From a virus: 41,908 nucleotides of DNA. Positions 29,665 through 38,498 of the stretch are shown in pieces (the stretch's first letter is position 1; each line of letters opens with the position of its first letter). The stretch covers positions 1 to 41,908 of the IMG/VR virus record IMGVR_UViG_3300049432_000209. The stretch is one strand, 5' to 3'. The position numbers and the translations under genes were made by a program. The notes under the pieces are model-generated. The model ran no database searches. It was not told the origin of the DNA and worked only from the letters and a program-made list of their open reading frames with translations.

Positions 29665-31284
29665 ATGCTGACTACGGACCAATTCGCGGAGAGCGTCAAA
29701 GCCAAATACCCCGAATACAAAAATGTAGATAACGCTACCCTCGCGCAGAAAATGATAGCGAAGTATCCGCAGTACGCGGAAAAAGTTGCTACGACACCCC
29801 CACCGACCCTACCTCAGCAAGCTGCAACTGCCGTCACCAACTACGGCAAAGGAATACTCGACAACGTTAAAGCAGGCGCGCAGCATTTCGTGGAAGGCGT
29901 GACAGAAGCTGCCCCAAACGGACACGGCACCGGTCTTGTAGAGGGCGTAGGCAAGATCCTCGGCGGCGCAGCGCAAGTCGTTACCGCGCCTATTGCACCT
30001 GCTATGGCCCCCGTCATGAAGCCCGTAGGGGCCGCAGTGAAAATCGCGGGTGACAAGCTTTCGGACACTCCGCTCTTACAAGCCTACGGGAGGGATACGG
30101 TATCGCTCCCTGCCAATGTCCCTACGGCTCCTGAGAGAGCCGCTTCGACCATTGCTGACTACGCTAACGCCGCAGGCACCGTAGCCGGATTTGCAGGAGC
30201 GCCGAGCGTAAAGGCAGGCGTTCAAACCACGTTGCCTAAGGTCAAGACGGCCATCGAGTCAGTCGGCAAACCGGCGCAACTCTCGCCGCAGGCCTTCGAG
30301 AACTCAACCTTCAAGAACTACCAGACGGCCGTCAAGCCGACGATCGCAGGGAAGAACACTCTCGCTGCTACCAACAAGTACAAAGCCGACACCGTGCAGG
30401 CGGTGCAGACGATCACGGAGAACAAACCGAACCTGAAATTCACGACTGAAGACGGCACCATAGAAACGGGACGCACCCCACGGAGCCGCGCAGAGCTTGC
30501 CCAAGCAGTAGACCAAACGAAGAAGAGCATCTACTCGCAGTACGACGCGCTCGCCCAGCAAGCGGGAGAAGCGGGCGTAACTGTGGACGGCGCATCGCTT
30601 ACCGGCGGGCTTGTTGATGTGGTAAATAACAAGGCGCTTCAACTCTCGCATCCCGAAGCAGTCTCTTATGCCAAAGCGAAGATCGACGCGTACCAAAATG
30701 CAGGACCGCTCGACACTAAGACCACGCAAAGCATCATCGAGAACTACAACGCCGAACTGCAATCTTTTCATAGAAACCCTTCATACAACCAAGCCTCACG
30801 CGTTGCGATTGACGCGGCTATTGTCCGTGCCGCTCGCGAACAACTGGACGCCGCCATCTCGAGCGCCAAGGGGCCGGGCTACCAACAACTCCGCAGCCAG
30901 TACGCAGCACTCAAAGCGATTGAAGCTGATGTGGTGAAAAGCGCCAATCGTGCCGCACGTTTAAATAATAAAGGGTTGGTCGATTACACCGACATCTTTT
31001 CAGGCGGCGATACTGCAGCAGGCATCCTCTCGCTAGAGCCGACGCTTTTTGCCAAGGGCATTGCCCAGCACGGCATCAAGGAGTGGTTCAAATACTTGAA
31101 CGATCCTGACCGCGCTATCACGCATATGTTTCAGCGTTCGGAAGTCCAAACGTCGAGAGCTACGAAGGCTATTTTGCCTAAGAGCACCCCGAGCGCGACT
31201 GCGAACACCTCCCCGATAAATTCCATACCCGCAAGCGTACCAAAGAAAGGAAATAGCGCAAGCAAGCTGCCCCCATCCAAATAA
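29665..31284 (+). CDS. Putative ejection protein with KYPEY repeats
   Basis: A 539-residue protein. The N-terminus holds two related units, VKAKYPEYKNVDNATLAQKM and IAKYPQYAEKV, a motif seen at the start of phage internal virion proteins. A Gly/Ala-rich amphipathic region (about 50-130) could insert into membranes. A long helical body follows, with QLRSQYAALKAIEADVVKSA, and a Ser/Pro-rich tail. It starts 1 nt after the previous stop. I place it with the ejection proteins; a structural tail role is also possible. Confidence 0.5.
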   Translation: MLTTDQFAESVKAKYPEYKNVDNATLAQKMIAKYPQYAEKVATTPPPTLPQQAATAVTNYGKGILDNVKAGAQHFVEGVTEAAPNGHGTGLVEGVGKILGGAAQVVTAPIAPAMAPVMKPVGAAVKIAGDKLSDTPLLQAYGRDTVSLPANVPTAPERAASTIADYANAAGTVAGFAGAPSVKAGVQTTLPKVKTAIESVGKPAQLSPQAFENSTFKNYQTAVKPTIAGKNTLAATNKYKADTVQAVQTITENKPNLKFTTEDGTIETGRTPRSRAELAQAVDQTKKSIYSQYDALAQQAGEAGVTVDGASLTGGLVDVVNNKALQLSHPEAVSYAKAKIDAYQNAGPLDTKTTQSIIENYNAELQSFHRNPSYNQASRVAIDAAIVRAAREQLDAAISSAKGPGYQQLRSQYAALKAIEADVVKSANRAARLNNKGLVDYTDIFSGGDTAAGILSLEPTLFAKGIAQHGIKEWFKYLNDPDRAITHMFQRSEVQTSRATKAILPKSTPSATANTSPINSIPASVPKKGNSASKLPPSK

Positions 31285-31287
31285 TCT

Positions 31288-32568
31288 ATGCCTGAAGACC
31301 CACTACAACCACATAACCCAGACCTCGAAGCAATTGCACTCAATGGCGTACAACACACTGCCAAGCTTGATGACATTCATGCTGCTGCTGAGGCGCATAT
31401 CGTAGCCCAGGACGGCACCAAGAAGGCCGTAGAAGGCTTGGAGCCTGTCCTAGACGCCATCGCCATCAACACGCAGCCCAAAGACGTTCAGAAGGTTCAG
31501 ATTGAAACGGGCGACGAGAACGAGCTTGCTAAAACTTTTTGGCAGATGCTTCGCGGCCAGACCGGTCCGCAAGGCGAACAAGGTATTCAAGGAGAGAAAG
31601 GCGACACTGGCGAGCAAGGACCGCAAGGCGAAGTCGGCCCGCAGGGAGAGAAAGGAGCCGACGGGTTAAACGGCGCAGACGGACAATCAATCGTTGGCCC
31701 GCAAGGACCGAAGGGAGAGTCAGGAGAGCAAGGACCAGTTGGTTCGGAAGGAAAGCAAGGCAAGCCGGGCAAAGACGGATCACCTGACACCGCCAAAGAA
31801 ATCCTAAAAAAAGTTGCAGGCAAGATTTCTTACGACGACCTGACCGACCTTCCTAACCTCGACACCTTCAGAGGCGCGCGCGGAGGCGGCGGCGAGCTAA
31901 AAGTTAAAGCCGGTTCTACGACCGTCAACCAAGCATCCCTCATCGAATTTACGGGAGCCACTGTCACCGATGGCGGCGGCGGTAAGGTCACCGTCGCTGT
32001 CACGGCTGGCGGCACCGGAGACGTAGTTGGTCCCGCTTCAGCGGTAAACAACCGCGTAGCTTTCTTTGATGGGGCCACCGGAAAACTCATCAAAGACAGC
32101 GGCCTGGCCCTCTCTGGAAGCAACACGGGCGACCAGACGATAAGCGATGCAACGCTTACCACGTCGGACATCACGACCAACGACGTTACAACCTCGAAGC
32201 ACGGTTTCGTGCCGAAGGCGCCGAACGACACCGCCAAGTATTTGCGCGGGGATGGCACCTGGGCGACCCCAGCGGCCGGAGCATCGGGCATCACCCGAAC
32301 CGTCGCCAGCATTTCATCAGATACGACCGCAGGCGCTACCGCCTCAATTGATTACGTCTACTACGTCTCGGGAGCCACGACGCTGACGCTCCCTACAGCG
32401 GTAGGAAACACGAACATGTACCGCGTCATTCGCACCGGCACTTCGACCGTGGCAATCCAGACCACCAGCAGCCAGACCATCAACGGGGCCGCTGCACCTC
32501 TCAACCTCATCACTCGCTACACGTCGGTAGACTTAGGGAGTGACGGTGCGAACTGGTTTATACATTAA
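31288..32568 (+). CDS. Collagen-like tail fibre
   Basis: A 426-residue protein. Residues about 90-165 are Gly-X-Y collagen repeats (GQTGPQGEQGIQGEKGD and onward) with one short break, predicting a trimeric triple helix. The N-terminal 85 residues are helical and probably attach to the virion. The C-terminal 250 residues contain HGFVPKAPNDTAKYLRGDGTWA, a phage fibre motif that precedes receptor-binding tips, and end in a beta domain. The repeat DNA is purine-biased and translates oddly on the other strand. It likely binds the host surface. Confidence 0.8.
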   Translation: MPEDPLQPHNPDLEAIALNGVQHTAKLDDIHAAAEAHIVAQDGTKKAVEGLEPVLDAIAINTQPKDVQKVQIETGDENELAKTFWQMLRGQTGPQGEQGIQGEKGDTGEQGPQGEVGPQGEKGADGLNGADGQSIVGPQGPKGESGEQGPVGSEGKQGKPGKDGSPDTAKEILKKVAGKISYDDLTDLPNLDTFRGARGGGGELKVKAGSTTVNQASLIEFTGATVTDGGGGKVTVAVTAGGTGDVVGPASAVNNRVAFFDGATGKLIKDSGLALSGSNTGDQTISDATLTTSDITTNDVTTSKHGFVPKAPNDTAKYLRGDGTWATPAAGASGITRTVASISSDTTAGATASIDYVYYVSGATTLTLPTAVGNTNMYRVIRTGTSTVAIQTTSSQTINGAAAPLNLITRYTSVDLGSDGANWFIH

Positions 32569-32586
32569 AATTAATACGTACCCTTC

Positions 32587-34323
32587 ATGAGTAACATTCC
32601 ACAAAACGCAAACGGGCAGGGAACGATGGCGAACAGCGAGCCTGTCGTCATTGCCTCTGACCAATCAGCATTCCCCGTTACTGTTTCAGGCGTATCGACC
32701 GCCGCGAAGCAAGACACCGGCAACACCTCAGTTGCTTCGATCGACACTAAGACCCCAGCACTCGGCCAGGCGCTCGCAGCCGCGTCAGTCCCCGTTATTC
32801 TTCCCTCGGCCACAGTAACAACCCTTACGCCACCCGCTGCCATTACCGGCTTCGCAACAAGCGCCAAGCAGGACACGCTCCTTACGGAGCTTCAGCTAAA
32901 AGCGGACTTGACCGAGACGCAGCCAGTCTCTTTGGCCTCTGTCCCTTCACACGCGGTAACAAACGCGGGCACCTTCGCAGTTCAAGCAGCTGAGAGCGAC
33001 GGCGCGAATGTAACCTTGGGAGCCAAGGCTGACGCGAAGAGCACGGCTACCGACACCACCGCCGTAACCGCTATGCAGGTGCTGAAGCAAATTTCCGCTT
33101 CTGTTCAAGCCCCACCTTCGCAAGCTGTCACGAACGCAGGAACCTTCGTTACCCAGGAAAACGGCGCAGCCCTCACGTCGCTTCAGTTGGCAGACGACGT
33201 AGTAGCCACCCTTGGCACGACGACCTACACCGAAGCCACCACTAAAGGCACGGTCATTGGTGCAGTCCGCAGAGACGCGAACACCACCTTAGTGGACACC
33301 ACGAACGAAGTTGCACCGCTCCAAGTCAATGCCACGGGCGAGTTGAAGGTAGCTCAGATACAGGCTCTTCCCGCAGGCTCGGCTGTCATAGGCAAAGTCG
33401 GCATTGACCAGACCACCCCCGGCACCACGAACCTTGTTGCTATTGCAGCAAACCAATCCGTGAACCTAGCCCAAGTGAACGGCGTAACTACACTTACGGG
33501 CACGGGAGCCACGAACACAGGCGCACAACGCGTGACCGTCGCGGTAGACAGTGCAACCGTTGCTGGCTCCGCCTCCCTTCCCGCAGGAACGAACGCCATC
33601 GGTAAGTTAGCCGCCAACTCTGGCGTAGACATCGGAGACGTGGACGTAACCACAGTAGGAACGATTACCCCCGGCACCGCAGCCACTTCACTTGGTAAAG
33701 CGGAAGACGCAGTACACGCATCGGGTGACGTAGGCGTATTTGCCCTTGGCGTAGCGAACGCGGCCCAGACCACTCTTGCCGCAGACGGTGATTACATCGC
33801 GCAGGCAACCGACGTGAAGGGCAATAGCCTCTCTGTTGGAAACATCGCCCACGACGGTGTGGACGCGGGCAATCCGATGAAAACGGGCGGCCGGGCCAGA
33901 ACTTCGGAAATAGCAGCGGTAGCCAGCGATGACCGCGTTGACTTCATCGCCGACGTTACGGGCAAGCAGATCGTGCTTCCCTACGCGAATCCTGAAAACT
34001 TTGTCTCGGGCGCGATCACTACCGCCATGACCGGAACGACCTCTACTTCTTTGGTCGCAGCTCCAGGCGCAGGACTCCGCAATTACATCACGACCATTAT
34101 TGTATCCAACACGCACGCGACCGTAGGAACAGACATCGCTATTCAGGACGGCTCGGGCGGCACCACCCTTATGACCATCCCGGCCGCAGCTGTTTATGGC
34201 GGCGCAGCCATCTCGCTAAATGTCCCCCTCCGACAGCCGACGGCAAACACGGCGCTCTTCTGTGCAAACGTTACGACCGGCGCGAGCACGAAGGCGAGTG
34301 CGGTCGGATACAAGGGCGCGTAA
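32587..34323 (+). CDS. Large repetitive virion surface protein
   Basis: A 578-residue, Ala/Thr/Val-rich protein. N-terminal signature: EPVVIASDQSAFPVTVSG and KQDTGNTSVASIDTKTPALG, a pattern I recognise from many phages, usually in virion appendage proteins. Related units recur (AVTNAGTFAVQA and AVTNAGTFVTQE). The C-terminal 130 residues form a compact domain with GLRNYITTIIVSNTHATVGT and end in SAVGYKGA. There is no Shine-Dalgarno before the ATG. It probably forms part of the fibres with its neighbours. Confidence 0.6.
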   Translation: MSNIPQNANGQGTMANSEPVVIASDQSAFPVTVSGVSTAAKQDTGNTSVASIDTKTPALGQALAAASVPVILPSATVTTLTPPAAITGFATSAKQDTLLTELQLKADLTETQPVSLASVPSHAVTNAGTFAVQAAESDGANVTLGAKADAKSTATDTTAVTAMQVLKQISASVQAPPSQAVTNAGTFVTQENGAALTSLQLADDVVATLGTTTYTEATTKGTVIGAVRRDANTTLVDTTNEVAPLQVNATGELKVAQIQALPAGSAVIGKVGIDQTTPGTTNLVAIAANQSVNLAQVNGVTTLTGTGATNTGAQRVTVAVDSATVAGSASLPAGTNAIGKLAANSGVDIGDVDVTTVGTITPGTAATSLGKAEDAVHASGDVGVFALGVANAAQTTLAADGDYIAQATDVKGNSLSVGNIAHDGVDAGNPMKTGGRARTSEIAAVASDDRVDFIADVTGKQIVLPYANPENFVSGAITTAMTGTTSTSLVAAPGAGLRNYITTIIVSNTHATVGTDIAIQDGSGGTTLMTIPAAAVYGGAAISLNVPLRQPTANTALFCANVTTGASTKASAVGYKGA

Positions 34324-34328
34324 CATCT

Positions 34329-35018
34329 ATGGCACTACTTACCAACATAAAAGGATATTGGAAGCTGGACGAGGCAAGCGGAACCGCAGCCGACGCATCC
34401 GGCAACGGCAATACCCTCACGAACAACAACACCGTCACTTACAGCACGGGCAAAATAAACAACGGGGCGGTATTCAACGGCACTACCAACTTCCTCAGCC
34501 TTGCTAACGGCTCCTCGTTAGTTCAGGGCGGTCCCATGTCTATTGCCGGTTGGGCGAAGTTTACGACAGTGGGTAGTGCCTGGGGTTTCCGTAACGACTC
34601 CAACTGCGATTTCTACCTCAACCCGTTCAGCGCCACCCAAGCTGAAGTCCGTTACCGCAACAGCTCGGGCACGGCCTTCACCTTCACCGGGGTAAGCAAC
34701 TACGACACCACCTTCCGCCATTACGCAATAACGTGGGACGGCACTACAGCTATTTTGTACGTCAACGGCTCGTCGGTTAATAGTGTTGCGGGCGGAGCGA
34801 ACACCTACTTCACCAACACCGCAGTCACCTTCACTATCGGCAAAAACGAAGGCTCCGGCAGCTTTATGGCGGGCACCGTGGACGAAGTCGGCCTCTGGGC
34901 GCAGTGTCTCTCTTCTGGCGACATCACCAGTCTCTATAACGGCGGGACGGGTATTCAGTACCCATTTTCTTCCGGCCCTACCGCTCCGCGAAGGCTGTCA
35001 TTACTAGGAGCCGGATAA
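34329..35018 (+). CDS. LamG/concanavalin-like fibre protein
   Basis: A 229-residue protein that is nearly all one LamG-like jelly-roll domain. Hallmarks are GYWKLDEASGTAADASGNG near the start, GAVFNGTTNFLSL, MSIAGWAKFT, and VDEVGLWAQCLSSGDITSLY near the end. Such domains bind carbohydrates and are common at phage fibre tips. The position between the fibre genes and the lysis cassette suits a receptor-binding role. The start is 5 nt after the preceding stop with no Shine-Dalgarno. Confidence 0.75.
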   Translation: MALLTNIKGYWKLDEASGTAADASGNGNTLTNNNTVTYSTGKINNGAVFNGTTNFLSLANGSSLVQGGPMSIAGWAKFTTVGSAWGFRNDSNCDFYLNPFSATQAEVRYRNSSGTAFTFTGVSNYDTTFRHYAITWDGTTAILYVNGSSVNSVAGGANTYFTNTAVTFTIGKNEGSGSFMAGTVDEVGLWAQCLSSGDITSLYNGGTGIQYPFSSGPTAPRRLSLLGAG

Positions 35019-35026
35019 ATGAATTT

Positions 35027-35353
35027 ATGTCACGACCGCAAACAGCTACATGGAACAGAGAGGATCGAGACCTTCTCATCGAACTAAAAACCCAGATGCA
35101 AACGATGTTCGGCGAGATCGCCGCAGCGAGAGTTGAAATCAAGGAAATAAACACGGGGATTACCGCGCGCCTCCTTAACTTAGAGAGCAACGCCGTCAGC
35201 AAGATACGCGTAGACGCGCTGGACGAGCGTGTAGACACACTCGAAGACAGCCGCATCGAGTACCGAGCGACGATAAAAGCGTGGCTTATAATTGGAGGTA
35301 TCGTTCAATTCCTCTTCGCCACCGGATTAGCAATATATTTTCACTACTACTAA
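35027..35353 (+). CDS. Coiled-coil, C-terminal membrane protein
   Basis: A 108-residue protein with a long coiled coil (about 15-80, with heptads such as LLNLESNAVSKIRVDALDER) and a single C-terminal transmembrane helix (about 86-106, IIGGIVQFLFATGLAIYF). This is the topology of haemolysin XhlA-like and holin-associated phage proteins. It begins the lysis cassette, so it probably helps permeabilise or tether at the inner membrane. It ends 1 nt before the next gene. Confidence 0.6.
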   Translation: MSRPQTATWNREDRDLLIELKTQMQTMFGEIAAARVEIKEINTGITARLLNLESNAVSKIRVDALDERVDTLEDSRIEYRATIKAWLIIGGIVQFLFATGLAIYFHYY

Positions 35354-35354
35354 C

Positions 35355-36359
35355 ATGGAACCACACACGTTTGAAAACCTAGGAGGCACTCAAAGACCTG
35401 AAGACCCTCACGACATTAAGCTCGGTGCGATAGCTACGCCTGTTTATACTTTTGCGCCAGTACTCACAAACGCTGATGCTTGGGCTATGCCTGTCGAATA
35501 TCAGGGAAAGCAACCAGCCTGCGGTGCACACTCAGGTGGAGCGTTGCAAGGCATCAGAAAGCAGTCTCGGTTTTCTCCGCGCTTTCAGTGGGCGGGCATC
35601 AAGACCTTTGATGGCTCCCCGATAGAAGCTGGAACCGACATACGTTCTATTTTTAAGAGCCTTACAAAAGCAAACGGGTCGCTTGACTTCGACAGTATGG
35701 GCAACGAGGTCAGCCTGTCTCTTGAAGACTACGCTCACCCGGCCATATCACAAGCGCAAGTAGACCTTGCCTCGAAGAGCAAAGGCGACGGCTACGGCTT
35801 TGCACACGAGATGTCCTTTAACGGCATCAAACAATTTATAAGCGACCACGGCCCCTGCATTTTGCTTATCCAAGTAGGCCCCGAATTTTGGACAGCACCT
35901 AACGGACAAATCTCTTGGCAGGAAAAGGACATTTTACCATTGCGTCCTCCGTCGAAGATAATCTCTGGCCACTTCGTAGTCGCACACTCCTTTGACGAAG
36001 ACTACGTCTACTTCCTCAACTCTTTTAGCGACGCGTGGGGTCGCAAAGGCCACGGTTACTTCGGCCTAAATTATATACAGTGGGTACGCGACGCGGGCAC
36101 GCTCTTCCCATTGGCGTTCACAAAAGACCTCTCGTTCGGCATGACCGACCCTGACGTACTTCGCTTACAGAAGGTCTTGAACCAGCAGTTCATAACGCGA
36201 GTAGCGGCCTTGGGGCCAGGATCTCCAGGGCAAGAGACAGAATACTTCGGGCCTAAGACCAAAGCCGCCGTGCAACGCTTCCAGACCCTTCACGACTTGC
36301 CTTCAACCGGCTTCGTCGGCCCGCTTACCCGCGCCCAATTACAGATATATGGCGCTTAA
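35355..36359 (+). CDS. Papain-like peptidase with PG-binding domain
   Basis: A 334-residue protein with two parts. Residues about 45-250 match the C1 (papain) fold: Q50 and C56 (YQGKQPACGAHS), H206 (SGHFVVAH) and N222 in FLNSFSDAWGRKGHGYFG, so the full Gln-Cys-His-Asn set is present. Residues about 262-334 are a PG_binding_1 domain (DVLRLQKVLNQQF and FGPKTKAAVQRFQTLHDL). It lies in the lysis cassette, so it may be the endolysin, cutting peptide cross-links after release by the holin. A C1 peptidase is unusual for that job. No signal peptide is seen. Confidence 0.75.
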   Translation: MEPHTFENLGGTQRPEDPHDIKLGAIATPVYTFAPVLTNADAWAMPVEYQGKQPACGAHSGGALQGIRKQSRFSPRFQWAGIKTFDGSPIEAGTDIRSIFKSLTKANGSLDFDSMGNEVSLSLEDYAHPAISQAQVDLASKSKGDGYGFAHEMSFNGIKQFISDHGPCILLIQVGPEFWTAPNGQISWQEKDILPLRPPSKIISGHFVVAHSFDEDYVYFLNSFSDAWGRKGHGYFGLNYIQWVRDAGTLFPLAFTKDLSFGMTDPDVLRLQKVLNQQFITRVAALGPGSPGQETEYFGPKTKAAVQRFQTLHDLPSTGFVGPLTRAQLQIYGA

Positions 36360-36525
36360 CATACACCTCGCAGGATTAGAATTAACGGCATCGGCGGCGG
36401 CAGGCATCGGCTACGCGCTACTGTGGTACGTCCCCTTTTTGATCCTGGACTGGCTGCGAAAGACACCTCACCCTGTACTTTCGGGCAGCCAGTCAGACGG
36501 GGTGCAAATTAATAGCGTGAATTAA
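36349..36525 (+). CDS. Small membrane protein of lysis cassette
   Basis: A 58-residue protein that overlaps the end of the peptidase gene by 11 nt. It has one or two hydrophobic segments in residues 9-37 (ELTASAAAGIGYALLWYVPF), then a polar tail. Placed between the peptidase and the holin-like gene, it may be a lysis regulator or accessory holin. No Shine-Dalgarno is visible. Confidence 0.6.
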   Translation: MALNIHLAGLELTASAAAGIGYALLWYVPFLILDWLRKTPHPVLSGSQSDGVQINSVN

Positions 36526-36534
36526 CGTAACTAC

Positions 36535-36819
36535 ATGACTCCAATTATCATCGCACTGACCCCGTTCGTAGTGAATCTGTTGATGAGCCTCGGCAAGATG
36601 CTCACCGACGTTAAGGACACCGCAGGCAAGCGCATCCTTCTTGGCGTTCTCTCCCTCATCGGAGTAGTCGCTGGAAATGCGCTCGCAGGCACGCCCATCG
36701 ACCCCACCAGCCTTGGAGGGCTGGTACAAGAGGTTCTATTGGCTGTGGCGACGTTCCTAGCGTCCCACGGCTCCTACAGCCTGTTCGCCTCGAAGCCTTC
36801 CCCGCTCCCAAACGCCTAA
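36535..36819 (+). CDS. Holin-like protein
   Basis: A 94-residue protein with hydrophobic segments at about 3-22 (IIIALTPFVVNLLMSLG), 33-50 (ILLGVLSLIGVVAGNAL) and 63-82. The size, the number of segments and the position after the peptidase fit a phage holin that opens the inner membrane. Assignment is by topology and context, not by a recognised signature. A hairpin follows the stop at once. Confidence 0.6.
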   Translation: MTPIIIALTPFVVNLLMSLGKMLTDVKDTAGKRILLGVLSLIGVVAGNALAGTPIDPTSLGGLVQEVLLAVATFLASHGSYSLFASKPSPLPNA

Positions 36820-36837
36820 CCCTCGACTATACGAGGG
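36820..36837 (+). terminator. Hairpin after holin-like gene
   Basis: CCCTCG-ACTATA-CGAGGG, a perfect 6-bp stem next to the stop codon, without a T-run. It may protect the message end; the stronger terminator follows at 36911. Confidence 0.5.
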
Positions 36838-36910
36838 ACAGCGCCAAGTCCCGTACCCGCTAGGGTGCCCCAGATCGCTCAAAATTGAGCCAGGAGCGCA
36901 CTAAACGCAC

Positions 36911-36943
36911 AAACCGCTCCAGGTATCGTCCTAGGGCGGTTTT
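36911..36943 (+). terminator. Late operon terminator
   Basis: AAACCGC (36911-36917) and GCGGTTT (36936-36942), with extra CC-GG pairs inside and T residues after. It is the likely end of late transcription. A small GCTCAA-AA-TTGAGC hairpin precedes it at 36877-36890. Confidence 0.7.
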
Positions 36944-37035
36944 GCCTGTGTAATCCCGTTCAATCGAACCGCTAGAGTAAATCTTCGGGTTCATGGACAC
37001 ATGCTACCAAGAGCGCTTGAAGGGAAAATGAACGC

Positions 37036-37497
37036 TCAAATATTCCCGAGCTTCAGATACGGCTTAAACAGCTTGATGAGGCGCTGAAACTCTTCGGACA
37101 TCGCAGTTTCAGTCGCGGCTAGTTGATCGGCAAGCTCGCCACGCTGCTTATCATCCGCAGCTCCCTTCAACTGTGCGACCACTTTGCGGTAATTGTAAAT
37201 CTTCCCTCGCAACTCTCCCAAGTACTGCGGCACCTCTTCGTCAAACAAAAAGACCGCTTCAGATGTCGCAGCCATAAATTTTACGAATTCATCCGATTCA
37301 TATTTACCGGCTGTCAAAAAGGCAGTTACGAATGCCCGCGTCGCTTCAAACACCTTAAACCTGCGATCGTACAAATCGAGGTTGAGCTTCGCTGTCGCGA
37401 TCCGGGACTGTTTGTAAGCGATAAACACGCCCGCAGCAGATATAACCCCGATTCCTATTGCTTGCGCCCACTGCATCCACCACGGCAAATAATACAT
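37036..37497 (-). CDS. Membrane-anchored helical moron
   Basis: A 153-residue protein on the opposite strand. A transmembrane helix at about 10-29 (WAQAIGIGVISAAGVFIAY) is followed by a long cytoplasmic helical region, including SRIATAKLNLDLYDRRFKVFEAT, a segment I recognise from many uncharacterised bacterial proteins. The middle contains an acidic FLFDEEVPQYL. It starts 1 nt after the stop of a short upstream frame, so translation may be coupled. A lysogenic-conversion or exclusion role is plausible, not shown. Confidence 0.6.
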   Translation of the reverse strand: MYYLPWWMQWAQAIGIGVISAAGVFIAYKQSRIATAKLNLDLYDRRFKVFEATRAFVTAFLTAGKYESDEFVKFMAATSEAVFLFDEEVPQYLGELRGKIYNYRKVVAQLKGAADDKQRGELADQLAATETAMSEEFQRLIKLFKPYLKLGNI

Positions 37498-37498
37498 C

Positions 37499-37594
37499 TC
37501 AAATATCTCCCATCAGGCAAGCCTCTTTATACCCTTCAGTAGCAGGATGCTCTTGGTTCTCTGTGTCTTTATGTAGAGCGTAGGCAGTCCGCAT
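37499..37594 (-). CDS. Possible short frame upstream of moron
   Basis: Encodes 31 residues (MRTAYALHKDTENQEHPATE at the start). Its TGA lies 1 nt before the ATG of the 37036 gene, and GGGAG near its end could serve that gene as Shine-Dalgarno. This spacing is the main support for translation. The frame stays open upstream to 37738, but that part is Pro/Ser-rich and unconvincing. Confidence 0.3.
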   Translation of the reverse strand: MRTAYALHKDTENQEHPATEGYKEACLMGDI

Positions 37595-37597
37595 TTC

Positions 37598-37958
37598 AGT
37601 ATCTTCAGAGCCTACCCTAGGAGGATGAAGAGACAAATGCTGGAAAGTGAATTTAAGCGGCGAAAATTGAAAAATTGCTGGTGGGGAAACCGTAGGTCCT
37701 GACCCTACGGATTTTGCGCCAACAGGACGATGTCGCAATCTTCTACCCCCATCAACAATCTTTCAAAGTGCACCGTCTCGCATCCCCATGAAGTCGCCAG
37801 TCGTCAGGGCTAAGACGTTGCTGGCGATTGCGGGAGACACGAGAACAACTCCAAAGTTTTTCCGGTGATTGTGAGTGATAGCACCGCTACGCTCGTTGTA
37901 GACAGCTTTAGAGCCGCCACCCTAGAAGGATGCGCGGCTCGTAAGCTGAAATGATTTT
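37598..37958. other. Gene-poor region with hairpins and a repeat
   Basis: No convincing gene. It contains CCGTAGG-CCTACGG (37690-37710), the stem TCGCCAG-CTGGCGA with inner GTC-GAC pairs (37794-37830) and GAGCCGC-GCGGCTC (37912-37941). A diverged direct repeat, CCCTAGGAGGATG and CCCTAGAAGGATG, follows AGAGCC both times (from about 37608 and 37911). It may encode a structured RNA or hold regulatory sites for the flanking morons. Confidence 0.45.
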
Positions 37959-38090
37959 ATGTCGAACCCTAATAGTATAACATTTCGCGTTACGCTCTCA
38001 GGGCACGACACCGATTTTGTTCGGGTAAAAACCATTTCCTTTCTATTGTCTCACAGGGCGGAATCGACGCAACATGCGGTCTGGGGATAA
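37959..38090 (+). CDS. Possible 43-residue protein
   Basis: An open frame of 43 residues (MSNPNSITFRVTLSGHDTDF at the start) ending 17 nt before the lipoprotein gene. There is no clear Shine-Dalgarno and no known motif. Composition is protein-like but the evidence is weak. Confidence 0.25.
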   Translation: MSNPNSITFRVTLSGHDTDFVRVKTISFLLSHRAESTQHAVWG

Positions 38091-38107
38091 CGCCGAGGAT
38101 AGCCGCC

Positions 38108-38461
38108 ATGAGGATCGTTACCGCACTTGCCCTTGTTGCTTTCGCCCTTGCGGGATGTGGTGAACGGAAGCCCAAAGACCCAGCGCAAGCAGAATTTGAA
38201 AAGAAGTTCGAGCGTGAGGCAGTTATCGTAATGACCTGCCCAGGCGATGCGAGATGGGCTAGTGGTCCAACGGCCGCCACTCAACGGGTGTTTCGTTACG
38301 AAAAAGAGCTGTGGGTTGAGGCCGTCACGAACAGCGGCGCCAGCCACCAACGGGTCGAAGCCACACCGGAGACGGTCTGTAGCGTGCTCGTGCCGCCTGC
38401 ACCTCCAGACAAACCCACAACACTGGAAAAGATTATACCTAAGTTAATTCCCCCGAAGTGA
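38108..38461 (+). CDS. Small lipoprotein
   Basis: A 117-residue protein with a lipoprotein signal: basic start, hydrophobic core ALALVAFALAGC, and lipobox LAGC with Cys17 as the acylation site. The mature part begins GERKPKDPAQ and has two more Cys (in VMTCPGD and TVCSVL) that could form a disulfide in the periplasm. A GAGG Shine-Dalgarno is present. Prophage lipoproteins often block superinfection or act as spanins; here the size and position outside the lysis cassette favour a moron. Confidence 0.65.
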   Translation: MRIVTALALVAFALAGCGERKPKDPAQAEFEKKFEREAVIVMTCPGDARWASGPTAATQRVFRYEKELWVEAVTNSGASHQRVEATPETVCSVLVPPAPPDKPTTLEKIIPKLIPPK

Positions 38462-38498
38462 ACGGATTGCGCCGAGTTGAACGGCGATCGTCCCGGCT

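Noticed and set aside
35355-36359. Origin of the phage from a Patescibacteria-like host, suggested by the PG-binding motif and SD-less genes
   Set aside because: The PG-binding domain is widespread, and integration in an alphaproteobacterial-type tRNA with host flank argues against it; a database search would be needed.
37598-37958. Retron-like RNA locus
   Set aside because: Hairpins are present, but no reverse transcriptase or retron effector gene is visible in the window.
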